Virus record (IMG/VR): IMGVR_UViG_3300042380_000181
Coordinates: 1 to 40,682 of that record
Reading direction: 5' to 3' (one strand)
Length of the DNA: 40,682 nt
Source: a virus
Below are positions 30,828 through 37,676 of the stretch, piece by piece (positions within the stretch are counted from its first letter, which is position 1; every line of letters starts with the position of its first letter). The translations under genes and the position numbers were made by a program. Under the pieces are notes generated by a model. The model was given only the letters and a program-made list of their open reading frames with translations, searched no databases and had not been told where the DNA came from.

Positions 30828-31469
30828 ATGAAAGTAGCACAAATTAGCGACTTAGCGAATCTGGCCGATGGCTCGGTCATTGGCGAGATGCGGGTGACGA
30901 TCAAAGCGACGTTCCCGCCTAAAACTGGCGAGAGTAAGTTTGGCCCTTGGCGGGTACAGAACTGCGTCCTTCAGGACTCCACCGGCGAGTGCCGTGCATC
31001 GTTCTGGTTGCCGGACGAGATGGGTGACCTTAAGGGGCAGATGGTGACCCTTAAGAGCCAAGCAGGCAAGAAGGGCTTGCAGGGCATCTCAGTCAAGCAC
31101 AGCACACACTCCGGCGAAAACGAGCTGAAGATCACCGATCAGTGCGCAATCATCGACGACGCCGGTGCAGCCGTAGTTGCAGCAGGCCCACGCAAGCCAG
31201 TGCAGGCCTCGTCGCCTGTGTCACTCACCGTAGCAGACGCCAAGCGTGCGCTGTTCCAAGCGGCGCAACTGATGGCTGAAGCCATCAAAGCAGCCGAGTG
31301 GGTTGGCGGTCAGGCAAACGTCACGCCCGAGCAGCTCCAGGCTATTGCCACATCACTCTTTATCTCCGCAGATCGTGCGGGATTTGCGAAGGCATTCCCT
31401 TCAGCGCAGACGAAGCCGGTGAAGAAGGACGAACCCGTTGAACTTGAGGAGGACGATCTCAAGTGGTAA
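30828..31469 (+). CDS. Single-stranded DNA-binding protein (OB-fold)
   Basis: The first ~100 residues read as an OB-fold: GEMRVTIKATFPPKTGESKF, WRVQNCVLQDSTGECRASFW and GQMVTLKSQAGKKGLQGISV. The middle is helical, and the chain ends acidic with an aromatic residue (VELEEDDLKW). This mirrors bacterial SSB and T7 gp2.5, whose acidic tails recruit partners, although the terminal residue here is Trp and not Phe. The start follows an ACACAACAAAA leader without SD. Confidence 0.72.
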   Translation: MKVAQISDLANLADGSVIGEMRVTIKATFPPKTGESKFGPWRVQNCVLQDSTGECRASFWLPDEMGDLKGQMVTLKSQAGKKGLQGISVKHSTHSGENELKITDQCAIIDDAGAAVVAAGPRKPVQASSPVSLTVADAKRALFQAAQLMAEAIKAAEWVGGQANVTPEQLQAIATSLFISADRAGFAKAFPSAQTKPVKKDEPVELEEDDLKW

Positions 31470-31642
31470 AAGCTAAAGACATTTCCGTACTGTGCGGTGT
31501 CACGCTTCAGACAATCCTGAAGTGGTGCCGCGAAGGGAAGATCCCTCATCACCGTATCAGTGCACGCTGCCTGCGGTTTGATCTAGGTGAAGTCAACGCT
31601 TGGCTGGAACGTAAACGCGATGCCAATAAACAGCAGGGCTAA
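31463..31642 (+). CDS. HTH_17/excisionase-like DNA-binding protein (59 aa)
   Basis: A GTG at 31463 overlapping the SSB stop opens 59 codons. The sequence (KAKDISVLCGVTLQTILKWC, REGKIPHHRI, then RCLRFDLGEVNAWLERKRD) is a textbook MerR/excisionase-type helix-turn-helix with the usual wing. Functions of such phage proteins include regulation or excision; without an integrase here, regulation is more likely. Its end overlaps the nuclease gene by 23 bases. Confidence 0.68.
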   Translation: MVKAKDISVLCGVTLQTILKWCREGKIPHHRISARCLRFDLGEVNAWLERKRDANKQQG

Positions 31643-31961
31643 GGGGTGCCGGGGCGAACGGCTCTGGCGCGATGAGTTGCGTGCGGCTGGCTTCACGGCA
31701 AGACGTGGTCAGCAGTTCGCCGGAGGGACGGACTCGCCGGACGTGATCTGCGAGGAACTCAAGAACCTGCATCAAGAAGTGAAGTTCGTCGAGAACCTCA
31801 ATCTCATCAAGGCCACAGAGCAGGCCGAGCGTGATGGTGCTGGCAAAGCTTGGATCGTCGCTCACAAGAAGAACCGTACTCCTTGGCTAGTGACGATGAA
31901 CAGCGAACTGTTCTTCAAGCTACTCAGGGATGGCATGGAAGGCCTTAAAGCAAATACATGA
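31620..31961 (+). CDS. Putative nuclease, Holliday-junction-resolvase-like (113 aa)
   Basis: I take the ATG at 31620 (MPINSRAKGCRGERLWRDEL) over the upstream start at 31587. A PD-(D/E)xK-type pattern is visible: Glu in RGERLW, then GGTDSPDV near residues 36-43 and EVKFVENL near 53-60, followed by QAERDGAGKAWIVAHKKN. Small nucleases of this kind resolve branched DNA before packaging. It sits among recombination and replication genes. Catalytic assignment is by motif only. Confidence 0.62.
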   Translation: MPINSRAKGCRGERLWRDELRAAGFTARRGQQFAGGTDSPDVICEELKNLHQEVKFVENLNLIKATEQAERDGAGKAWIVAHKKNRTPWLVTMNSELFFKLLRDGMEGLKANT

Positions 31962-32167
31962 AAACAGAAAAACTTAATCAAGTGATTTACGCCAGAACAA
32001 ACAAAATTTTCAAGCTTTGGAGTGAAGGCAAAATATCTCTTGAAGAGAACATGGAAATGTACATCAGAATGATTGAAGGTTATAAGCGCAAATACCCCAT
32101 TCAAATGGGAGAGATTTTTGCGACACCTACTTCGCCAAATTCTGACGCTCGACAGTCTGTAGATTAA
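31958..32167 (+). CDS. Small hypothetical protein (69 aa)
   Basis: ATGA-coupled to the nuclease gene. It is a helical protein (MKTEKLNQVIYARTNKIFKL) with a SEGKISLEENMEMYIRMIEG segment and a loosely structured end. No family recognised. About 47 bases with no obvious element separate it from the next gene. Confidence 0.6.
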   Translation: MKTEKLNQVIYARTNKIFKLWSEGKISLEENMEMYIRMIEGYKRKYPIQMGEIFATPTSPNSDARQSVD

Positions 32168-32214
32168 ACACTTCTGCACCAGGCAGGGGCGCGACTGCAC
32201 AACGCGCACATTTT

Positions 32215-32853
32215 ATGAACATCAGCATTAATATAACATACACGTCAGGAACCAAGGTCGAGCTTATTGTCCCGCTGGAAGAGCCAGCACAGATCGTCAG
32301 CGAGCCAGAGTCGCAGCCAAAGAAGCCCGGCAATTGGGTTGACGTAATGAAGCATTGTGATTCGTTGAGTGCGAGTCAAGGTAAGGCAACTGTCGCGCCA
32401 GATCCCATACAGCCTGCGCAGGACTTGGCAGATGCCATGGCCGGCATCCCCATGCTTACGGACGAGGAGCGCGAATTGCTTAAGCCATCCGGTAGACGGT
32501 ACACGTCCGTCCAAGAGATGATTGATGAGCTTAAGAAAGACCCTGATGTGGGCCGAACGATGAGCCTGTACGATATTACGTACATCACTCAAGACGGCAA
32601 GGAGTACAAGGTACCACTTGGACTAATGAAAGACTTTATCACGATCTACGGTGAGAAGACCGTTGAGCAAGAGTTATGGAAGGCCCACGCCTGGCTCGAA
32701 GCTGATCCGCAGCGCCGCAAGACTCCACGCGGCATGGGGCGCTTCCTGAACGGCTGGCTCAGTCGTGCATCGTCAATGGTGCGTACACCGATTAAAACTT
32801 TACTGAAGCGCGATAGCTTAATGTCTACCAATGGAACACAAGAAAGCTGGTAG
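32215..32853 (+). CDS. Hypothetical replication-module protein (212 aa)
   Basis: The N-terminus is a short beta segment (MNISINITYTSGTKVELIVP), followed by a Pro/Gln linker and a C-terminal domain containing KHAWLEADP-like ELWKAHAWLEADPQRRKTPR and GMGRFLNGWLSRASSM. The pattern W-L-x-A-x-P-x(2)-R-K-T-x(2)-G-M-x-R-F-L-x(2)-W-L is common at the end of phage replication initiator or helicase-loader proteins. It directly precedes and overlaps the DnaB N-terminal gene, so a loader or accessory role is reasonable. Confidence 0.62.
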   Translation: MNISINITYTSGTKVELIVPLEEPAQIVSEPESQPKKPGNWVDVMKHCDSLSASQGKATVAPDPIQPAQDLADAMAGIPMLTDEERELLKPSGRRYTSVQEMIDELKKDPDVGRTMSLYDITYITQDGKEYKVPLGLMKDFITIYGEKTVEQELWKAHAWLEADPQRRKTPRGMGRFLNGWLSRASSMVRTPIKTLLKRDSLMSTNGTQESW

Positions 32854-33538
32854 ACGCAGGCCGGTGGAGCTACCCCCCGACACGGTGGTGCCAACTGCAC
32901 TGGAGGCCGAGCGCGGCATAGCTTCAATTGCGCTGAACCATCCTGAGGTGTTTCTGCACCACATAAGCGAGAAGAACTTCAAGGTGAGTGACATCTTCGA
33001 CCCGCTCAGTCACCGGGTATGCGAAATCATCCTTCAGCAGCAAGCCCGCAATGCGTCATCCGAGATTCGCGTAATCTTCGAGAAGTGTCGCGAGACGCTG
33101 CCAGCGACCGAGTTCCACCAGTTAAGCGACCTGTACACGCTGATGCCCATCGCCGGCGCCATCGGTGACCTCGTGGATATAGTCAAGAACACGGCTAAAC
33201 GTCGCACCTTGCAGCATGTAGCTTACGAGACGCTCATGGCTATTAGCGATGCCACCGTGCAGACGCCCGAGCTTCTGAGCGACGTTGTAATGAAGGTTGA
33301 GGGGCTGTCTCGTGAGCTTGCTCCTCCGAAGGTCATGGATACTAAGGCGCTCCTGCTCAATGCACTGACACGCTACGAGACAGGTGACGACGAGTCGATG
33401 CGGATAAAGACTGGTTATTCTGCTATCGACAACATCTGTCCGATACGCTTTGGTGACTTTGTAGTCATCGGTGGTGAAACCAAATCTGGCAAAACCATGC
33501 TGGCACTCAACATTATTGCAAATCTAATAAATGAATAA
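32831..33538 (+). CDS. DnaB-type replicative helicase, N-terminal part with Walker A
   Basis: This 235-aa protein has the DnaB N-terminal helical domain (PTALEAERGIASIALNHPEV, then DIFDPLSHRVCEIIL), the linker, and the start of the RecA-like domain (TGYSAIDNICPIRFGDFVVI). It ends just after the Walker A motif GGETKSGKT and its helix (MLALNIIANLINE), followed by two stop codons. The remaining helicase motifs are in a separate gene at 36060, 2.5 kb away. The break lies in the loop before the second beta strand, so the two chains could assemble into an active helicase. Confidence 0.85.
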   Translation: MEHKKAGRRRPVELPPDTVVPTALEAERGIASIALNHPEVFLHHISEKNFKVSDIFDPLSHRVCEIILQQQARNASSEIRVIFEKCRETLPATEFHQLSDLYTLMPIAGAIGDLVDIVKNTAKRRTLQHVAYETLMAISDATVQTPELLSDVVMKVEGLSRELAPPKVMDTKALLLNALTRYETGDDESMRIKTGYSAIDNICPIRFGDFVVIGGETKSGKTMLALNIIANLINE

Positions 33539-33541
33539 TAA

Positions 33542-33856
33542 ATGAATAAACTCGTAAACCTTACACCTCACGACATTACCATCACTGGTTACGGCGTTCT
33601 CGAGCCGAGCGGTTACTCGGTGAAAGTACACTCACACCTGAGCAAGGTGGCAGACGTTGATGGTGTACCCATCATGTGCTGTAAAGATGCCAAGGTCAGC
33701 AACCTGCCTGACCCCGTGAAGGGCATCCTGTACATCGTCCCTGGCTATGTGCGCACGGCACTACCCAACAGGACAGATTTGGCTAGTCCAACCAAACTCA
33801 TCCGTGACGGAGCCGGTAAGATTGTCGGCTGCGGTGCGCTTGAAATTAACCCATAA
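33542..33856 (+). CDS. Conserved hypothetical protein of the LVNLTPHDI type (104 aa)
   Basis: The pattern LVNLTPHDITITGYGVLEPS, then KVSNLPDPVKGILYIVPGYV, RTDLASP and AGKIVGCGALE is one I know from many phages and bacterial islands; its function is unknown. It begins three bases after the helicase N-part stops and is the first gene of the block separating the helicase halves. Its start context TAAATGAATAAA is nearly repeated at the start of the helicase C-part. Confidence 0.7.
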   Translation: MNKLVNLTPHDITITGYGVLEPSGYSVKVHSHLSKVADVDGVPIMCCKDAKVSNLPDPVKGILYIVPGYVRTALPNRTDLASPTKLIRDGAGKIVGCGALEINP

Positions 33857-33860
33857 CAAA

Positions 33861-34640
33861 ATGAAAACAGAACTACTACAAAACCTAGAGATGACAACTT
33901 ACCGTGGAATGCACGGACTGTCGAAGCACAGCCTCGACTCGTTCGCAGTCTGCCCGGCGTACTACAAGTGGAAGGAGCGTCAAGAGTGGAAGCCTAGCCG
34001 CGAGATGGAGCTTGGCACGCTTGTACACAGCCTCGCTCTTGAGGCCCGCTGCGAGTACGCTATTGCTCCAGCGTGCGATCGACGCACCAAGGAAGGCAAG
34101 CTGACATGGGAGAACTTTTGTCAGGAGAACATTGGCAAGGTCATTCTTAACGAGGACGAAGGGGCGCGTGTAGAGGGCGCTTGTGCAGCCGTGGAGCCAC
34201 TGCTCCAGATGGTGACGGCAGCAAAGATTATCGAAGCCTCCATGTTCTGGGAGCGCGACGGTGTGCAATGCAAGGGGCGCCCCGATATGATCACCGAGAT
34301 CAAGGGTAGACCGGCCATCGTTGATCTAAAGACGACCAGCGACTTCTCGAAATTCGACCACAAATTCTTTGGCTTTGGCTACGACAAGCAGGCCGCTTGG
34401 TACACCTACGGTCTTGAGCAAATCACCGGCCAAGAGGACATCGACTTCTACTTTCTCGTCGTCGATATGCAAGCACCTCACTTGTCGCAGTGGGTGAAGG
34501 CATCCACGGAACTCATTGACATCGCGAACGATCAGCTTGATGTGACATTAGCGCAGTACAAGCTGTGCCTAGACCAAGATGTGTGGCCCGGGCCGCCAAC
34601 GATGCGCGTGATGCTGCCAAGAAGATGGGAGGAGGCGTAA
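33861..34640 (+). CDS. RecB/RecE-like PD-(D/E)xK exonuclease
   Basis: I use the ATG at 33861, four bases after the previous stop. The 259-aa protein has GLSKHSLDSFAVCPAYYKWK (an N-terminal segment like Cas4/RecB nucleases), GTLVHSLALE and a nuclease core CKGRPDMI, AIVDLKTTSDF and YDKQAAWYTYG. These give Asp, Asp-x-Lys and Gln positions of the family. Phage relatives (DUF3799/RecE type) trim double-strand ends for single-strand annealing; the OB-fold protein at 30828 could cooperate. No separate annealase is recognised. Confidence 0.78.
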   Translation: MKTELLQNLEMTTYRGMHGLSKHSLDSFAVCPAYYKWKERQEWKPSREMELGTLVHSLALEARCEYAIAPACDRRTKEGKLTWENFCQENIGKVILNEDEGARVEGACAAVEPLLQMVTAAKIIEASMFWERDGVQCKGRPDMITEIKGRPAIVDLKTTSDFSKFDHKFFGFGYDKQAAWYTYGLEQITGQEDIDFYFLVVDMQAPHLSQWVKASTELIDIANDQLDVTLAQYKLCLDQDVWPGPPTMRVMLPRRWEEA

Positions 34641-34642
34641 TT

Positions 34643-34912
34643 ATGACTGACGAGCAAATTAACGAGCGGATCACAGAAGTAACGGGCTTATGGGATCACC
34701 CATACAGCTCTGATACGCGGCGAATGATGGACTTTTGTAACGACCTCAACGCTATGCATGAGGCGGAAGAAACTTTGGACAAAATTCAATTGTGGAGAAT
34801 GGCTCGCGAGATTGGAAAGCAATTTGAAGAACAATGGTACTACAGAGCCACCGCACGCCAACGGGCAGAGGCATTCCTGCGTACACTAGGCAAATGGGAG
34901 GAGGAAGCATGA
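34643..34912 (+). CDS. Hypothetical protein (89 aa)
   Basis: I start at the ATG at 34643, two bases after the nuclease stop; an upstream start would lie in the nuclease gene. It is a helical, charged protein (MTDEQINERITEVTGLWDHP) with a DKIQLWRMAREIGKQFEEQW segment. No family recognised. It is ATGA-coupled to the next gene. Confidence 0.6.
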   Translation: MTDEQINERITEVTGLWDHPYSSDTRRMMDFCNDLNAMHEAEETLDKIQLWRMAREIGKQFEEQWYYRATARQRAEAFLRTLGKWEEEA

Positions 34913-35151
34913 GCGACTGGGTACTCATTCGGCGCACTAACGTGCTTCAGAACGTGGAGCTGCCACGTCCCAAGAAGACGCAGGACATCGTCTGTGTCGG
35001 CCCGAAAGACGCGCTAGGCTCGAAGATGGAGTTGCTTATGCTTCTGCCGGAGAATCAATCGACAGATCTTATCGAGGTGAATTATGTGCTTGAGCCGTAC
35101 ACGGGACAGCACTCACACACGTCTGCAAGACCAGGCAATGGAACACGATAA
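34909..35151 (+). CDS. Hypothetical protein (80 aa)
   Basis: It starts in an ATGA overlap (MSDWVLIRRTNVLQNVELPR), is mixed alpha/beta, and ends in a His/Ser/Gly-rich tail. The stop at 35149-35151 overlaps the ATG of the second methyltransferase-region frame (TAATG), while the methyltransferase ATG lies 13 bases earlier inside it. Family unknown. Confidence 0.55.
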   Translation: MSDWVLIRRTNVLQNVELPRPKKTQDIVCVGPKDALGSKMELLMLLPENQSTDLIEVNYVLEPYTGQHSHTSARPGNGTR

Positions 35152-36091
35152 TGTGGATACTACCGAAACAATTACACACGTTGGCCTCTGTGCAGGATAC
35201 GGGGGCATTGAACTTGGACTTAAACGAGTCCTCCCAGCTTTGCGCTCAGTCGCTCTTTGTGAGATCGAAGCCTTCGCCATTGCGAACTTGGTTGCAAAAA
35301 TGGAAGCGGGACTCATGGACGCAGCACCTGTTTGGACGGATCTTAAGACCTTCCCTTGGGAAAGCTTTCGAGATCGAGTGGACCTCCTTACTGGCGGTTA
35401 CCCCTGTCAGCCTTTTAGCGCAGCAGGAAAGCGACTCGGAGCAGAAGACGAGCGACACTTGTGGCCACACATTGCTAAAGGCATCGCTATTCTCAAGCCA
35501 AGAGTTTGCCTATTTGAGAACGTCGAAGGACATATTACGCTGGGACTCTCCACTGTTATCAGCGATCTGGAAGAAATGGGTTACAAAGTGTCGTGGGGAA
35601 TATTCAGCGCGGCTGAATGCGGTGCGCCTCACCAGCGGAAACGAGTGTTCATCTTGGCCGTCGCCGGTGGCATCGGAGGTACGACAAGGTTTTCAGGACA
35701 GATCACGCGGCATGAAGGGCAGTCAGGAATCACTTACTACTGTGGTGCTCAAGCATGGCCTTCCCGCCCCGGCCAACCACAGCACGCATGGGAGCCGCCC
35801 AGAGTCGTGGGCAACGCCCAGATGTTCAATGGCACAGGACAAGCAGGAGGACAGTGGAAAACACAGGCTACGGGAACAGGCGCAGCACAACACGAACGGC
35901 AAACTCAACCCACGCTGGGTGGAGACGTTGATGGGATTACCGATAGGCTGGACGATGCCGAGTTGTACGTCACCTGTGACAATCGCACAGACGAGTTGCG
36001 CCTCCTCGGAAACGGCGTAGTTCCAGCCACAGCAGCGTTAGCTTTTACCACATTACTAAATGAACAAAGGAATACTCGTCATCTCGCTTGA
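35138..36091 (+). CDS. DNA cytosine-5 methyltransferase (Dcm-type)
   Basis: The ATG at 35138 gives 317 aa. Conserved motifs appear in order: I (VGLCAGYGGIELGL), IV (GGYPCQPFSAAGKR, with the catalytic Cys in PCQ), VI (LFENVEGH), VIII (HQRKRVFILA) and X (LLGNGVVPATAALAF). The region between VIII and X, where target recognition lies, is Gly/Gln/Thr-rich and less protein-like than the rest. In the same stretch the overlapping +1 frame shows a strongly conserved-looking sequence. The enzyme probably protects phage DNA from host restriction. Its 3' end overlaps the helicase C-part. Confidence 0.85.
   Translation: MEHDNVDTTETITHVGLCAGYGGIELGLKRVLPALRSVALCEIEAFAIANLVAKMEAGLMDAAPVWTDLKTFPWESFRDRVDLLTGGYPCQPFSAAGKRLGAEDERHLWPHIAKGIAILKPRVCLFENVEGHITLGLSTVISDLEEMGYKVSWGIFSAAECGAPHQRKRVFILAVAGGIGGTTRFSGQITRHEGQSGITYYCGAQAWPSRPGQPQHAWEPPRVVGNAQMFNGTGQAGGQWKTQATGTGAAQHERQTQPTLGGDVDGITDRLDDAELYVTCDNRTDELRLLGNGVVPATAALAFTTLLNEQRNTRHLA
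35151..36020 (+). CDS. Overlapping +1-frame protein in the methyltransferase gene (289 aa)
   Basis: A second frame is open for 870 bases over the methyltransferase. It starts at a TAATG overlap with the preceding gene (MWILPKQLHTLASVQDTGAL) and ends with a distinctive tail: NECSSWPSPVASEVRQG, GSQESLTTVVLKHG and LNPRWVETLMGLPIGWTMPS. I know this tail and the LPKQLHT start from many phage methyltransferase loci, which argues that the frame is translated. Alternatively it is the true C-terminus reached by frameshifting. Ser/Trp/Leu richness is expected of an overprinted frame. Function unknown. Confidence 0.6.
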   Translation: MWILPKQLHTLASVQDTGALNLDLNESSQLCAQSLFVRSKPSPLRTWLQKWKRDSWTQHLFGRILRPSLGKAFEIEWTSLLAVTPVSLLAQQESDSEQKTSDTCGHTLLKASLFSSQEFAYLRTSKDILRWDSPLLSAIWKKWVTKCRGEYSARLNAVRLTSGNECSSWPSPVASEVRQGFQDRSRGMKGSQESLTTVVLKHGLPAPANHSTHGSRPESWATPRCSMAQDKQEDSGKHRLREQAQHNTNGKLNPRWVETLMGLPIGWTMPSCTSPVTIAQTSCASSETA

Positions 36092-36644
36092 GATGCCAGC
36101 CAACCAGATCATCGACCGTCTCGTAGCTCGGCTAGGCAACGTCAGCCTGCGTGCGCTCGCTGAAGGGGCCAAGCATGAGCGCGACATCAGAGGCGTCCAC
36201 AGTGCCATCCAGAAGCTCAATAACAGCCGCTTGGTGGTGCGCGACGATCTCTACGACATAGCGAACATCTGCGCCACTGCGCGGGCTATGGCGAAGTCGC
36301 CGGACGGCTTGGGCGTCTTGTTCGTGGACTACATCCAGCTTGTGCGGTGCGACCTTGGCAAGGACAGCAGCCGCGAGCGTGAAGTGGCCGAGGTGAGCCG
36401 GAGCCTGCGTTTACTTGGCATCGAATTAGGTTGCTTAGTGATCAGCATTACGCAACTAAATGAACAGGGTAAAGCTCGCGAAAGTCGTGCAATCGGGCAA
36501 GACGCTACAGCCGTGATGGTTGTGAAGTTGTCCGATGACGCAGAGTTCCGTGAGGTTGGCATACCCATCCAACGAAACGGCCCGTGTGGCGTGAGTGCAA
36601 ACTTACGCTTTACAGGCAAGACAGCAACATTCCACAATGAATAA
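36060..36644 (+). CDS. DnaB-type replicative helicase, C-terminal part
   Basis: This 194-aa protein begins inside the methyltransferase end and starts exactly where the other helicase gene stops: GILVISLEMPANQIIDRLVA (motif H1a with catalytic-type Glu), then LFVDYIQLV (Walker B, H2), VISITQLNEQGKARESRAIG (H3) and PIQRNGPCGVSANLRF (H4). It has no Walker A motif; that is in the gene at 32831. Together the two genes supply every DnaB motif once. The start context TAAATGAACAAA resembles the one at 33539. It may act as a two-chain helicase. Confidence 0.85.
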   Translation: MNKGILVISLEMPANQIIDRLVARLGNVSLRALAEGAKHERDIRGVHSAIQKLNNSRLVVRDDLYDIANICATARAMAKSPDGLGVLFVDYIQLVRCDLGKDSSREREVAEVSRSLRLLGIELGCLVISITQLNEQGKARESRAIGQDATAVMVVKLSDDAEFREVGIPIQRNGPCGVSANLRFTGKTATFHNE

Positions 36645-36852
36645 ACACTACCAAAGTTACATGAAACTAGAACCTGACAACTCCAACAAAGCCGTCCCGT
36701 ACCTCTGGGGCTTTGCTACTCTCGCCGTCTTTGACGGACTGGCCATCGCTTACTTCGCTGAAGAGCTATGGGAGGCCATTGTATTGCTCGTCCTGTTTTG
36801 GGCCAGCGCAGCGTTCGCTGTGTCAGCCATGCAAGAATGGAGGGGCAAATGA
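36637..36852 (+). CDS. Small membrane protein with two hydrophobic segments (71 aa)
   Basis: I choose the ATG at 36637, overlapping the helicase end by eight bases; an alternative is 36661. Two hydrophobic segments follow (VPYLWGFATLAVFDGLAIAY and EAIVLLVLFWASAAFAVSAM), with a short charged end. No family is recognised. The downstream zinc-ribbon gene overlaps its stop (ATGA). Confidence 0.6.
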   Translation: MNKHYQSYMKLEPDNSNKAVPYLWGFATLAVFDGLAIAYFAEELWEAIVLLVLFWASAAFAVSAMQEWRGK

Positions 36853-37001
36853 TCAGCACAGGTTACCCCGGCGACAGCGATCCGCTGGCAGAGCTGCCTA
36901 CATGCCCCGAGTGCGGCATCTGGCTTACGCAAGACTTATTCGACGACTGGATTTGCGAAGACTGCGACGCTAAAGAGAACAAGAATGAAGAAAAGCCCTA
37001 A
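36849..37001 (+). CDS. Small zinc-ribbon protein (50 aa)
   Basis: The ATGA start gives MISTGYPGDSDPLAELPTCP. Two CxxC pairs (CPECG and CEDCD) are separated by 15-16 residues, as in rubredoxin-like zinc ribbons, with an acidic/Lys tail. Such small phage proteins may bind nucleic acid or host polymerase; no specific function is evident. Longer upstream frames lie in the preceding gene and are rejected. Confidence 0.62.
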   Translation: MISTGYPGDSDPLAELPTCPECGIWLTQDLFDDWICEDCDAKENKNEEKP

Positions 37002-37071
37002 AATTCAGGTTGCTATTGCTGTGCTGAGCATCATAGCTTTGGCCCTGAGCTTAATACTCGACAGAGAATGA
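36985..37071 (+). CDS. Tiny single-pass membrane protein (28 aa)
   Basis: The ATG at 36985 lies inside the zinc-ribbon gene end, and the TGA overlaps the next ATG (37068). The peptide has a basic N-terminus (MKKSPKIQ), then a hydrophobic stretch (VAIAVLSIIALALSLIL) and a charged end. Length, basic-inside charge and overlaps on both sides support a real small gene. The family is unknown. Confidence 0.55.
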   Translation: MKKSPKIQVAIAVLSIIALALSLILDRE

Positions 37072-37319
37072 GTGCTCAACTAATCGACAATCTCATGGAG
37101 AAGATCCATGTGTTAACACAAGAAAACAAACGACTAAAAGATGAGAATCAGACAAAGACAGAGACAATCGAACGGCTGGGTAGCCAAATTGCGGAAGGTA
37201 GATCCACGGGAGTGGCGCAGCAGAATCATGGAACTTCCAACACGGATGCAGGTGTTTGTGGCGCAGATTGTGTGGTGGGATTACTTCGCGGACAAGACGG
37301 TGCCGGACCGGTGGCCTGA
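37068..37319 (+). CDS. Coiled-coil hypothetical protein (83 aa)
   Basis: It starts in an ATGA overlap with the tiny membrane protein gene. The first ~45 residues form a convincing coiled coil (MEKIHVLTQENKRLKDENQT). After about residue 46 the sequence is Gly/Ala/Val-rich and less protein-like, and the next gene overlaps in another frame for 179 bases. Either both are translated or this gene is read only in part. Confidence 0.45.
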   Translation: MSAQLIDNLMEKIHVLTQENKRLKDENQTKTETIERLGSQIAEGRSTGVAQQNHGTSNTDAGVCGADCVVGLLRGQDGAGPVA

Positions 37320-37482
37320 CCTAGACATGTGGCTCCGCGCACATCCTAGCACTTTTCGTAAGGAAGTGTGTCCTACTGACGAGGAAATGGTTGATGCGCT
37401 CATTGGCATCGGCTACGAGCCCCGAACTGCGCTACGTCGCATGGGCGTGAATCAAAACAACAAGTGGCACAAGTACAACTAA
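37141..37482 (+). CDS. Hypothetical protein (113 aa)
   Basis: The part from about residue 22 reads as a well-formed protein (REWRSRIMELPTRMQVFVAQ, WWDYFADK, then DALIGIGYEPRTALRRMGVN). A later start at 37228 (Met30) would cut the long overlap with the coiled-coil gene. No family recognised. The stop overlaps the next ATG (TAATG). Confidence 0.6.
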   Translation: MRIRQRQRQSNGWVAKLRKVDPREWRSRIMELPTRMQVFVAQIVWWDYFADKTVPDRWPDLDMWLRAHPSTFRKEVCPTDEEMVDALIGIGYEPRTALRRMGVNQNNKWHKYN

Positions 37483-37676
37483 TGGACGCGCAAAACGAAC
37501 TACTCATGTACCGGCACGTCTTGGCCCAGGCTGCATCGGCTATCGAGCAGCTTAAGCACTGCCTGCTCAAGCACTACGATGCTCACTCGGCGTTTGCCAA
37601 CGACCGGGCTGCACTACTCGACGCTGATCTTGTGTTGGCGCAGGCGTATAAGCTGACAACGAAGGAGAAGAAATGA
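37482..37676 (+). CDS. Hypothetical helical protein (64 aa)
   Basis: I use the TAATG-coupled ATG at 37482 instead of the upstream in-frame ATG. The protein (MDAQNELLMYRHVLAQAASA) is helical with a HCLLKHYDAHSAF segment and a Lys-rich end. It is ATGA-coupled to the kinase gene. Family unknown. Confidence 0.58.
   Translation: MDAQNELLMYRHVLAQAASAIEQLKHCLLKHYDAHSAFANDRAALLDADLVLAQAYKLTTKEKK

Noticed and set aside
33538-33542. A split intein or intron joining the two helicase parts
   Set aside because: There is no intein N- or C-block at either edge, and the next gene begins three bases after the stop, leaving no room for an intron.
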